61,287 nucleotides of DNA from Acidobacteriaceae bacterium (GTDB lineage: Bacteria > Acidobacteriota > Terriglobia > Terriglobales > Acidobacteriaceae). Below the pieces are notes generated by a model, which worked only from the letters and a program-made list of their open reading frames with translations, made no database searches and was not told the origin of the DNA. Made by a program: the position numbers and the translations under genes. The first letter of the stretch is position 1, and the number at the start of each line of letters is the position of its first letter. Shown in pieces: positions 1 to 7,537 of this stretch. The stretch spans positions 28,961-90,247 of the forward strand of contig PLBY01000037.1 of assembly GCA_003134655.1 (NCBI GenBank), read 5' to 3'.

Positions 1-707
1 TAGTTGATTTCAAACTGCGAAGGCGCAACTTCCGGATGGTCTTTCTCGTTCTGGAAGCCCATCGCGCGCTGCACTTCGGCGGTGGTATCGATGAAGGTGC
101 GCAGCGGGTCGCCGGGCAGGGAGTGATAGTAGCCGCCGGTGTTGACGTATTCAAACTTGCCGCCGGCTTCGTGATAATGACGCTCGGCATCGGCGCCTTT
201 GAACAGGAATCCTTCGATTTCGTTGGCGGCGTTGAGTGTGTAGCCCTTTTTCTTGTGGAGTTCGTCGGCGTATCCCTTGAGCACGCCGCGAATGTCGCCG
301 GAGTAGGATGTGCCGCCCTTGTCGATGACCTCGCCGAACACCAGCACCTTGCCGGATCCGAATACGTCGGAGGGAGCCCAGTAGAACGCGCCCCAATCGA
401 TGCCCAGGCGCAAATCGCTTTCGCGCTGCGCGGTGAAGCCGCGGATGGAGGAGCCATCGAAGGTGAGGTTATCCCAACTCTTGAGCAGGAACTTCTTGTC
501 ATAGTCGAGCATGTGCAACCGGCCTTCAAGATCGCTGAAGAGCACGGTCACGGCCTTGATCCGCTTCTCGTCGGTCAGGTATTTGAGGCGGTCCTCCTGC
601 ACTTTGTGAGATGCGACGCGGTTCCTGCGCTGCTCCTTCGCCTTAAGGTTGAGTTCTTCCAGTTCGTCGTATGAGAGTGCCAGGAAATTGCGCAGTTCGG
701 TGGGCAT
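1..707 (-). CDS. glnA: Glutamine synthetase, N-terminal part (runs off the left edge)
   Basis: The reverse strand is open from an ATG at 707 to the window edge, giving about 235 residues. Glutamine synthetase makes glutamine from glutamate, ammonia and ATP. The N-terminal beta-grasp segment (VLFSDLEGRLHMLDYDKK) is followed by FDGSSIRGF, the catalytic-domain opening EIEGFLF and HPEVAPSQFEIN, all close to signature stretches of the family. The start is supported by an AAGGA motif 5-6 bases upstream. A 7-base inverted repeat lies about 70 bases upstream, in the expected promoter zone. The C-terminal catalytic part is missing only because the window ends. GSI versus another subtype cannot be decided from this part. 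Confidence 0.93.
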   Translation of the reverse strand, partial: MPTELRNFLALSYDELEELNLKAKEQRRNRVASHKVQEDRLKYLTDEKRIKAVTVLFSDLEGRLHMLDYDKKFLLKSWDNLTFDGSSIRGFTAQRESDLRLGIDWGAFYWAPSDVFGSGKVLVFGEVIDKGGTSYSGDIRGVLKGYADELHKKKGYTLNAANEIEGFLFKGADAERHYHEAGGKFEYVNTGGYYHSLPGDPLRTFIDTTAEVQRAMGFQNEKDHPEVAPSQFEIN

Positions 708-775
708 GGATGTCCTTCAGTCTCCTTCGTGTAGAAACTTAGAATTTGAGCAAAACCACATCACGGATACGGGGA

Positions 776-796
776 GTTGAAATGGCTGGTTTCAAC
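776..796. promoter_or_regulatory. Perfect inverted repeat upstream of glnA
   Basis: GTTGAAA, seven spacer bases, then TTTCAAC form a perfect 7-bp dyad about 70 bases before the glnA start, in the only intergenic gap that could hold its promoter. The symmetry and position suggest an operator. I do not recognise it as the site of a named nitrogen regulator. The rest of 708-943 shows no gene. Confidence 0.4.
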
Positions 797-943
797 ACTT
801 TGACTTGGAACGAAGAAGAATAGCGCGTGGGTCGGGTGCCCGCCAATCGAAAAAGCTGATGCACGGCATAAAAGAGATTTATTCGCGGGATGGCTTGCGG
901 CGATTGTCTCGCGAAAACCGCAGCGTACTCCAGCAGCTGTTAA

Positions 944-1867
944 CTACAGTTTCGAAGAAGAAACGAGCGAGCCGACCATCCAATCATTCATCGGATTGAG
1001 TCTTCCGCAGTCCAGGCACTTTGTTTGAGCGTACTGCGTCGAGCAGTGGGGACACACTCCGTGGGTTTGGAACATGTCGAAGGGCTGTCCGCACTTTCCG
1101 CATGTCCAGTATTGTCCCACCGGTGGGGCCGTTTTGCATGTCGGGCAGGCGAAGCCATCGCGGCGCGGCAGCTTGTCGAGACGTAAAAGAGCCCGCGCGT
1201 GTTGCAGGCCGCTCCAGCAGTTCATGAGCATGAACGCAGCGAGAGCTCCGTACCAGACGGATTGCCTCCAAAGGGCGAGAGCAATGAACCCGGCCACACC
1301 GACTAATCCGAGGATCGCAGCCACCATCAAGCTGCGACCACGCCCCATCACAAACCAGAGCAGTGAGCGGAGAATCTGACCGCCATCCAGAGGATAGATG
1401 GGAAGGATGTTGAACACCAGCAGGGCCACATTAATCCAGAAGACCGCGTACAGCAACGTATAGAGATCTGGAGAAGATGCCGTCATACCGGCGGATCGGC
1501 TCGCTAATACCGCGATTCTCAACACCGGAATGAGCACCGCATTGACCAGTGGCCCCGCCGCGATACTCCAGAGCGTGGCGCCGGGTCTTGGTGGCGGGTC
1601 CACATACGCCACGCCGCCGAGCGGCCAGAGCACGATCCGGTCTGCTCTTCCTCCCACCTGGCGGCAAGCCAAAGCGTGCCCGAACTCATGCAGCAATACG
1701 ATCAAGAACAGCGCCAGATACTCGAGCACGTTCCAGGTGACTGAGGAATAGAGTCCCTTTCTGAGCTGGATTTCGTACGCCGCGACCAGAAACCAGGACC
1801 AATGCAGAAATACATCAACTCCTGAGAAACGAAACAGGTGGATCGATCCTTGGCGACCAGTCGGCAT
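944..1867 (-). CDS. Site-2-protease-type membrane metalloprotease (M50) with C-terminal zinc ribbons
   Basis: A 307-residue integral membrane protein. The zinc-binding HEFGH is at residues 60-64 and the third ligand motif NILPIYPLDGG is at about 153-163, which define the M50 family of intramembrane proteases. About five or six hydrophobic segments surround them. The last 70 residues carry four CxxC pairs (about 241/244, 256/259, 272/275, 284/287), read as a double zinc ribbon, where many relatives have CBS domains. The substrate is unknown; the ribbons may bind a partner protein. The start ATG has no Shine-Dalgarno but has TAAACT exactly 6 bases upstream, so the mRNA may be leaderless. Confidence 0.88.
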   Translation of the reverse strand: MPTGRQGSIHLFRFSGVDVFLHWSWFLVAAYEIQLRKGLYSSVTWNVLEYLALFLIVLLHEFGHALACRQVGGRADRIVLWPLGGVAYVDPPPRPGATLWSIAAGPLVNAVLIPVLRIAVLASRSAGMTASSPDLYTLLYAVFWINVALLVFNILPIYPLDGGQILRSLLWFVMGRGRSLMVAAILGLVGVAGFIALALWRQSVWYGALAAFMLMNCWSGLQHARALLRLDKLPRRDGFACPTCKTAPPVGQYWTCGKCGQPFDMFQTHGVCPHCSTQYAQTKCLDCGRLNPMNDWMVGSLVSSSKL

Positions 1868-1873
1868 GTGCGC

Positions 1874-1879
1874 AGTTTA
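1874..1879 (-). promoter_or_regulatory. Possible -10 element for a leaderless M50 protease mRNA
   Basis: TAAACT on the reverse strand ends six bases before the ATG at 1867, which would put the transcription start at or next to the start codon. No ribosome binding site is present. No convincing -35 was found. Confidence 0.35.
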
Positions 1880-1929
1880 CTGCATAATTCGAAGAGACGT
1901 GCGCGGAGGCGTATTCCGGGGGGCAAGAC

Positions 1930-1962
1930 CCCCACTTCTCGCAAAGAACGCGAGAAATGGGG
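1930..1962. repeat. REP-like hairpin between two reverse-strand genes
   Basis: CCCCACTTCTCGC and GCGAGAAATGGGG pair with one mismatch around a 7-base loop. There is no T-run on either side, so it is not a standard terminator. It sits 68 bases before the downstream gene and just after the stop of the upstream gene. Its form fits the extragenic palindromes scattered through many bacterial genomes. Confidence 0.45.
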
Positions 1963-1975
1963 CACCCATTAGACA

Positions 1976-2701
1976 CTACTGCCGGTGAGCGGATGCGCCG
2001 GCGGCTAGTTCGCGAAGGGTGGTAAGGAAGCCTGCGGCGGTGTGCGGGTCGTAGAGCGCGTCGAGCGAGATGGTCGCCGAGAACTGGGGAGACTCGGGAC
2101 GGAAGCGGACCTGCAGCACGTCCTGCTGGCGGACGGTCATCAGCGTATTGAGTTCGGGTGTGGAATCCTGCTTCCAATGCGTACGGGTGGTGAGAATAAC
2201 CGGGCCGGGTTCATAGACGTCCCACTCGCGTTCGTCGCGGCGGTGGTTGGTGACTCCGCGGCTGTGGGCGCACCAGCGATGGCGCACTACTTCCAGATTG
2301 AAGCTGGGTGAGCCACCGAGATCGGCCTCAAACGTCAGGGTTTCTTTTTGCTTGTGATAGCAGCTCAGCAGCCATTGGACGGGCATTGCGCGCGGCCGGA
2401 ATTTCATGGTGACGTTTGCGTTTTCGAAGCTGCGGGAAGGGAACTGCAGGCGGGCATGCAGGCGGGAACTGTTGAGCCAGCGCCAGTCGAGAATGCGTCC
2501 TTTGCCGTCGCAGGCTGATTGCACCCAGCGCAGCGCCTCGGTCCCTTTGCGACGGTTGTAGGCGGCAAAGAGGAAGTACCACGCTCCCAAGGCCACCACC
2601 GCGCCGACAACGTCAATGACTAGAAGGCGTCCCACCACGTCTTCCCACAGTCCTCTGATGCCGATGGTACGTCCGAGGTTGCGGTCGGGGCAAGTGGACA
2701 A
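1976..2701 (-). CDS. Hypothetical membrane-anchored protein
   Basis: 241 residues of unknown function. One hydrophobic segment at about 28-48 (LLVIDVVGAVVALGAWYFLF) anchors it, followed by NRRKG, which predicts that the larger C-terminal part is cytoplasmic. That part is rich in Trp, Arg and beta-type patterns and has no motif I recognise. It is divergent from the acetyltransferase gene and upstream of the M50 protease on the same strand, separated by the palindrome at 1930-1962. An alternative start further in is possible. Confidence 0.6.
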   Translation of the reverse strand: MSTCPDRNLGRTIGIRGLWEDVVGRLLVIDVVGAVVALGAWYFLFAAYNRRKGTEALRWVQSACDGKGRILDWRWLNSSRLHARLQFPSRSFENANVTMKFRPRAMPVQWLLSCYHKQKETLTFEADLGGSPSFNLEVVRHRWCAHSRGVTNHRRDEREWDVYEPGPVILTTRTHWKQDSTPELNTLMTVRQQDVLQVRFRPESPQFSATISLDALYDPHTAAGFLTTLRELAAGASAHRQ

Positions 2702-2808
2702 TAGACCCCAATCACGATTTTTTCCGGGGACGGGTGGGTGGGCTGTGGAAAACCAGTGACCCCACGGGGTTGCTTTCGGTTTTGGAAGCCTCCGGCGGAT
2801 GGGCCCGC

Positions 2809-2814
2809 TACAAT
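2809..2814 (+). promoter_or_regulatory. Possible -10 element for a leaderless acetyltransferase mRNA
   Basis: TACAAT is followed by exactly six bases and then the GTG at 2821. No Shine-Dalgarno is present. Transcription would begin at the start codon itself. Confidence 0.4.
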
Positions 2815-2820
2815 GGCGCC

Positions 2821-3273
2821 GTGGCCTTCGTCATCCGCGAGTTCAAGCCTGAAGACTTCGATGTGCTCTGGCGCATGGATCAGGAATGCTTTCCGCCGGG
2901 AATCGCGTATTCCAAGCGAGAGCTGAAGGAGTACGTGCGCCAACGGGGGGCGTTCACGCTGGTCGCATCCGACGCGGACACAGGCACGGTGGCGGGGTTC
3001 ATCGTGGTGCATCAGGCACCCACCGCGCACGTGATCACCATTGATGTAGGTGCGCAGGCGCGCCGCTCGGGCGTCGGATCGCGACTGCTGCAGGCGGCAG
3101 AGGATCGACTGCGCGCGGGCGGATCCAGCGCCGTGGGCTTGGAAACGGCAGTCGACAACCTCACCGCCCTGGCGTTCTACAAGCGGCACGGTTACAGCGT
3201 GGTCCGGACCTGGCCGCGCTACTATTCGAACGGCGTGGACGCGCTGGTGTTGAAGAAGGAATTGGCCGGTTGA
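2821..3273 (+). CDS. GNAT-family N-acetyltransferase, RimI-like
   Basis: 150 residues from the GTG at 2821. The acetyl-CoA binding core QARRSGVGSRLLQAAEDR (about residues 79-96) contains the RxGxGxxL motif A of GNAT enzymes, and NLTALAFYKRHGYSVV is the usual motif B. The closest well-known relatives acetylate protein N-termini, as RimI does for ribosomal protein S18, but the substrate is not proven. The frame stays open upstream to 2734. The later GTG is preferred because the protein then begins with the canonical FVIREFKPEDFDVL and because TACAAT lies six bases before it. Confidence 0.85.
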   Translation: MAFVIREFKPEDFDVLWRMDQECFPPGIAYSKRELKEYVRQRGAFTLVASDADTGTVAGFIVVHQAPTAHVITIDVGAQARRSGVGSRLLQAAEDRLRAGGSSAVGLETAVDNLTALAFYKRHGYSVVRTWPRYYSNGVDALVLKKELAG

Positions 3274-3338
3274 GCCGAAAGATGCAATTGCGCTTCAATG
3301 CCTTCTCCAGATAACTTGCCTATTCGGGTAATGACGAC

Positions 3339-4187
3339 ATGAAAGTGGCGATCCAGGGCGAACTCGGGTCGTTCAGTCACGAGGCGGCGCAGCGGATGCT
3401 GCCCCGGTGTATGGTTGTGCCTTGTTCGCGATCGGTGGAGGTGTTCGATCGCGTGGCGCGCGAGACCGTGGGCGCTGCGGTTATTCCAATCGAAAACACG
3501 CTGGCCGGAACCGTGGCGGAGCACGCCGATCTGATGTTGACGCGTGAGGTCTTCATTCAGGCGGAATATCTGCTGCGTATCGTGCACAACGTGATCGCTA
3601 TGCCTGGCGTGCGGCTCGGAGCATTGAAGCGAGTGTTGTCGCATCCGGTCGCGCTCGACCAGTGCCGGGATTTTTTCCAGCGGCATCCGAAAATTGAGGC
3701 GGTGCCGTTCTACGACACGGCGGGCAGCGTGAAGCACGTGATCGCCAACCAGTTGAAAGACGCGGCGGGAATCGCAGGAAAACAGGCCGCGCGCGAATAC
3801 TCCGGGAACATTCTCGAGTCAAGCATCGAAGACGACAAGCGAAACTTCACGCGCTTCTTTTTACTTCGCAAGGTCGGGCGCGGCGCTGGGAAAAAGAAGG
3901 GAAGCGCCGACTATGACCGGCTGATTCCGCGCGGTGCCAATAAAACCTCGATCGTGTTCCAGGTGAAGAACACCCCGGGGGCGCTGTTCAAGTCACTCAG
4001 CGTGTTTGCGCTGCGGGACATCAGCTTGACCAAGATCGAATCACGGCCCATGCGGGGGCGGCCCTGGGAATATGTCTTCTACGTGGACTTCCTGCGAGGC
4101 GACGATGAACCGGCACGCAACGCGCTGCGCCATCTGGGTGAGGTCGCCGAGTTCGTGAAGGTGCTGGGGATTTATCCGGCAGCCTGA
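3339..4187 (+). CDS. pheA: Prephenate dehydratase
   Basis: 282 residues, the usual length for a monofunctional prephenate dehydratase, which converts prephenate to phenylpyruvate in phenylalanine synthesis. It starts MKVAIQGELGSFSHEAA (family form GxxGSFSxxAA), has the PIENTLAGTV stretch at about residue 50, and FYDTAGSVK, the catalytic-threonine region. A C-terminal ACT domain from about residue 200 carries the ESRP allosteric motif (TKIESRPMRGRPWEY), which suggests feedback inhibition by phenylalanine. No chorismate mutase domain is fused. It lies 65 bases after the acetyltransferase. Confidence 0.95.
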   Translation: MKVAIQGELGSFSHEAAQRMLPRCMVVPCSRSVEVFDRVARETVGAAVIPIENTLAGTVAEHADLMLTREVFIQAEYLLRIVHNVIAMPGVRLGALKRVLSHPVALDQCRDFFQRHPKIEAVPFYDTAGSVKHVIANQLKDAAGIAGKQAAREYSGNILESSIEDDKRNFTRFFLLRKVGRGAGKKKGSADYDRLIPRGANKTSIVFQVKNTPGALFKSLSVFALRDISLTKIESRPMRGRPWEYVFYVDFLRGDDEPARNALRHLGEVAEFVKVLGIYPAA

Positions 4188-4315
4188 ATCGAGAGTCCTC
4201 CGTCACAATCCTCAGTGATCCTGCACACACGTGGCGGAAACGCAGTCCCCTAGACTTGGGGCGGTGTTTCCGGATGCTTGCCGGCCACTCAGGGAATCGT
4301 TCTATAGGAGGATCT

Positions 4316-4681
4316 ATGCGTGCGTTCAAAGTACTCGGCCTGTTGCTATGCGTCCTCGTGCTGGGATCGCTTGCGATGGCTGGAGAGAACAGTATGGGGG
4401 TCCGCGACGTGAGCCGCGTGACGTTCGTTGCGCCGATGCGGGTGGGGACTGCCGTCTTACCCGCCGGAGACTATGTGGTGCGGCATACGATGGAAGGTCA
4501 GGAACATATCATGGTGTTCCAGCGAGTGCACAGCCAGGACGAGGTCAAAGTGAAATGCACTCTTGTTCCGCTTAAGGAGAAGGCGGACCAGAATCAAACG
4601 ATCTACGAGTTGAAGGCAAATAACGAAAGAGTCTTACAAGAACTGGTGTTCCGCGGCGACTCCGCCAAGCACGTTTTCTGA
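4316..4681 (+). CDS. Small secreted protein of unknown function
   Basis: 121 residues. The start at 4316 is chosen because AGGAGG lies 5 bases upstream and a signal peptide begins there (MRAFKVLGLLLCVLVLGSLA, cleavage after AMA). The frame is open further upstream but without these features. The mature part has short beta-strand patterns (VTFVAPMRVGTAVLPAGDYV, HIMVFQRV) typical of small acidobacterial exported proteins. No catalytic residues are recognisable. Confidence 0.7.
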   Translation: MRAFKVLGLLLCVLVLGSLAMAGENSMGVRDVSRVTFVAPMRVGTAVLPAGDYVVRHTMEGQEHIMVFQRVHSQDEVKVKCTLVPLKEKADQNQTIYELKANNERVLQELVFRGDSAKHVF

Positions 4682-4929
4682 GATTCTTGCCGGTAGACGT
4701 CGGGTATTGCTACGCGGCGCCCCAACGTTTGGGGTTGTGGGCTTCGGGAGGATATTTCTTGCCTCGTCCGGCTAAGCGTCCCAATTTAATCCTTGGCAAC
4801 GGGGGACCTTCCGCGTTAGCCTCTGCACCTTAGGCACATTCCCCGGGCGCGATAACGGAATAGAATTCAACCTCTTGCGGAAATCCTTCCGGGGCTCCTG
4901 AAACCTTTCCCGGAGGAGTATCATCTAAA

Positions 4930-4950
4930 CTTGAGCGAGTTACACTCAAG
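4930..4950. promoter_or_regulatory. HAIR-like operator (HspR site) in front of lon
   Basis: CTTGAGC, seven bases, ACTCAAG. The consensus HspR-associated inverted repeat (HAIR) is CTTGAGT-N7-ACTCAAG, so this site differs at one base. Its right arm overlaps the lon Shine-Dalgarno AAGGAGA and it ends 8 bases before the ATG. HspR represses heat-shock genes, including lon in Streptomyces. The match predicts HspR-type heat-shock control here. Apart from this site, 4682-4958 shows no gene. Confidence 0.72.
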
Positions 4951-4958
4951 GAGACATA

Positions 4959-7451
4959 ATGAGCCAGCAGCCACCCGTCGAGCGCACTCCTAAGAATAAG
5001 GAAATAAACGATCAGAAGGCGCTTCCGGTGCTCCCGGTCCGGGACACGGTGTTGTTCCCACACGCCGTTTTGCCCCTAACTGTGGGCCGGGAGAGTTCCG
5101 TTCAGCTGATTAATTCCCTCGGGGAAGACAAGACCATCATTGTGGTGGCACAGCGCGAGGCGCGGGTCGACTCCCCGCAGCCCAGCGACCTGTACACGGT
5201 TGGAACTTCCGCCGTGGTCCACAAAGTCGTCAAGATGCCCAACCAGAGCCTGTTCGTGTTTGCCGAAGGTCTGGAACGAGTCAAGTTGGGAGAGTTCACG
5301 CAGTTGGCACCATTCATGAGCGCCTACTATTCCACTTTGCCCGAGGGAACCACGCCGGTCGCGACCTCGGAGATCGAAGCTTTGCAGCGCAACGTGTTGA
5401 CGCTGTTCCAGCAGATCGTCGCCGGTTCGCCCACGCTGTCGGATGAACTCTCGACCGTGGCCATGAACATTGACGAGCCAGGCCGCCTGGTGGATTTCAT
5501 CGCGTCGTCGTTGCCGTCGCTGTCGACTCCAGACAAGCAGGACACGCTCGAGACTCTCGATATCCACGTGCGGCTGGAAAAAATAAACCAGCACCTCGCC
5601 AAGGAACTCGAAGTCCAGCAACTGCGCAACAAGATTCAGAGTGAAGTGCAGGACCGTGTGCAGCAGACGCAGCGCGAGTATTACCTGCGCGAGCAGATGA
5701 AGGCTATTCAGAAGGAATTGGGTGAGCAGGACGAAGGGCAGCGCGACGTCGAGGATCTGAAAAAGAAGATCGAAGAAGCGGGCATGCCCGACGAGGTCAA
5801 GAAAGAAGCGCTGAAGGAATTAGGCCGGCTCTCGCGCATGTCGCCGATGGCCGCCGACTATTCACTCACGCGCAACTACATTGAATGGCTAGCCGTGCTG
5901 CCGTGGGCGAAGACATCGGGGCAGGAAATTGAGATTCCCAAGGCGAAGGAAATTCTGGACACGGATCACTACGATCTGGAGAAGGTCAAAGACCGCATTC
6001 TCGACTATCTCTCCGTCCGGCGTCTGAAGCCGAACATGAAAGGGCCGATCCTCTGCTTCGTCGGGCCTCCTGGCGTGGGCAAGACTTCGCTTGGCAAGTC
6101 GATCGCGCGCGCGTTGGGCCGCAAGTTCGTGAGGCTCTCGCTCGGTGGTGTGCACGATGAAGCGGAAATTCGCGGACATCGGCGCACCTACATCGGAGCC
6201 TTGCCCGGGCAGATTATTCAGGGCATTCGGCGCGCAGAGACGAAAGATCCCGTCTTCATGCTCGACGAAATCGACAAGGTGGGGCGAGACTTCCGCGGTG
6301 ATCCGGCTTCGGCGCTGCTTGAAGCGCTCGATCCCGAGCAGAACTCGACGTTCCGCGACAATTATCTGGACGTCACGTTCGACTTGTCGAAGGTGCTGTT
6401 TATCACGACGGCCAACATGCTCGATCCGATCGCGGAGCCGTTACGCGATCGCATGGAGATCATCGAACTGCAGGGCTACAGCGAAGAAGAAAAGGTTCAC
6501 ATCGCGTTCCGCTACCTGATTCCGCGCCAGATCGAAGAGAACGGAATTACGGGCGAGCAGATCGAGTTTCCTGAAGAAGGTGTGCGTTATACCATCCGGC
6601 ACTACACGCGGGAAGCGGGCGTGCGCAGTCTCGAACGCACCATCGGCACGATCTGCCGCAAGCAGGCGCGGCGGCTGGCCGAGGGCAAGACCGACAAGCT
6701 GATTGTGACCAAGGAAGTCATTCAGGAATTTCTGGGTGGCATCAAGATTCGCAGCGAAGGAGAGATCGCCGAACGGACCGAGCGGCCGGGTGTGGCCGTG
6801 GGTCTGGCGTGGACTCCGTCGGGTGGCGACGTCTTGTTTGTCGAGGCCAATGCCATGAAGGGCAAGGGTGGATTCACCATGACCGGGCAGATTGGCCAGG
6901 TCATGCAGGAATCGATGCAGGCGGCGCTGACCTGGGTGCGGTCCAATGCGGACCGGCTCGGGGTTGCGGAAGATTTCTTCGCCAACCACGATCTGCACAT
7001 CCACGTGCCCGCGGGTGCGATCCCGAAGGATGGGCCTTCGGCCGGAGTGACCATGGCTACGGCCCTGGTGTCGCTGCTGACCAAGCAGCGCATCACGCCT
7101 CTGCTGGCGATGACGGGCGAGATCACGCTGAGTGGGAATGTGCTTCCTGTCGGCGGGATCAAAGAGAAGGTGCTGGCCGCCAAGCGCGCCGGTGTGACGG
7201 ATGTGATTCTTCCGGCAGAAAACAAGATGAACGTCGAGGAGGATCTGACGCCGGAACAGCTGGCGAACTTCAGGGTGCACTACGTGAAGACGATCGATGA
7301 GGCCCTGCGGGTTTCGCTGCCTCAGGTGGCGGAGGGTCCGGCGGCGAAGATACTTTCGACGCCGCCCAAAGATCCCAAGCAGGATTACAACCCGACTGCG
7401 CCGGTGAAGGAACCGGAAGCGGTTCACGATAAGGTGCTGACACGAGCCTGA
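4959..7451 (+). CDS. lon: ATP-dependent protease Lon (LonA type)
   Basis: 830 residues. Order: N-terminal LON substrate domain (LPVLPVRDTVLFPHAVLPL), a coiled-coil region at about 210-290, AAA+ ATPase with Walker A GPPGVGKT (369-376) and Walker B FMLDEID, then the protease domain with catalytic Ser in DGPSAG (Ser694) and the lysine in GGIKEK (about residue 737). It degrades misfolded and regulatory proteins in the cytoplasm. A C-terminal tail of about 40 residues is rich in Pro and Lys. The Shine-Dalgarno AAGGAGA overlaps the HAIR-like operator, so heat-shock regulation is likely. A strong terminator follows. Confidence 0.98.
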   Translation: MSQQPPVERTPKNKEINDQKALPVLPVRDTVLFPHAVLPLTVGRESSVQLINSLGEDKTIIVVAQREARVDSPQPSDLYTVGTSAVVHKVVKMPNQSLFVFAEGLERVKLGEFTQLAPFMSAYYSTLPEGTTPVATSEIEALQRNVLTLFQQIVAGSPTLSDELSTVAMNIDEPGRLVDFIASSLPSLSTPDKQDTLETLDIHVRLEKINQHLAKELEVQQLRNKIQSEVQDRVQQTQREYYLREQMKAIQKELGEQDEGQRDVEDLKKKIEEAGMPDEVKKEALKELGRLSRMSPMAADYSLTRNYIEWLAVLPWAKTSGQEIEIPKAKEILDTDHYDLEKVKDRILDYLSVRRLKPNMKGPILCFVGPPGVGKTSLGKSIARALGRKFVRLSLGGVHDEAEIRGHRRTYIGALPGQIIQGIRRAETKDPVFMLDEIDKVGRDFRGDPASALLEALDPEQNSTFRDNYLDVTFDLSKVLFITTANMLDPIAEPLRDRMEIIELQGYSEEEKVHIAFRYLIPRQIEENGITGEQIEFPEEGVRYTIRHYTREAGVRSLERTIGTICRKQARRLAEGKTDKLIVTKEVIQEFLGGIKIRSEGEIAERTERPGVAVGLAWTPSGGDVLFVEANAMKGKGGFTMTGQIGQVMQESMQAALTWVRSNADRLGVAEDFFANHDLHIHVPAGAIPKDGPSAGVTMATALVSLLTKQRITPLLAMTGEITLSGNVLPVGGIKEKVLAAKRAGVTDVILPAENKMNVEEDLTPEQLANFRVHYVKTIDEALRVSLPQVAEGPAAKILSTPPKDPKQDYNPTAPVKEPEAVHDKVLTRA

Positions 7452-7470
7452 AGGGTCTGTGAGACGTTCA

Positions 7471-7506
7471 AGGGCCAGCCTCGCGAGAAGCTGGCCTTTT
7501 TCTTTT
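7471..7506 (+). terminator. Rho-independent terminator of lon
   Basis: GGCCAGC (7473-7479) pairs with GCTGGCC (7490-7496) around a 10-base loop, extended by A-T and G-T pairs, followed by a T-rich run to about 7506. It begins 20 bases after the lon stop codon. Confidence 0.85.
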
Positions 7507-7523
7507 CATTGGCGAACTCGCGG

Positions 7524-7529
7524 TACACT
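7524..7529 (+). promoter_or_regulatory. Possible -10 element for a very short-leader moaD-moaE mRNA
   Basis: TACACT ends 8 bases before the ATG at 7538, with no Shine-Dalgarno. It lies just after the lon terminator, so the fusion gene needs its own promoter here. Confidence 0.35.
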
Positions 7530-7537
7530 GAACTCCG

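Noticed and set aside
36..674. Forward open frame of 212 codons at the left edge
   Set aside because: It is antisense to glnA, whose protein motifs are unmistakable.
4930..4950. CIRCE element (HrcA site) before lon
   Set aside because: The arms do not match TTAGCACTC/GAGTGCTAA; HAIR fits far better.
6441..7427. Reverse open frame of 328 codons inside lon
   Set aside because: It is an antisense shadow of the lon protease domain, with His/Arg-rich nonsense composition.
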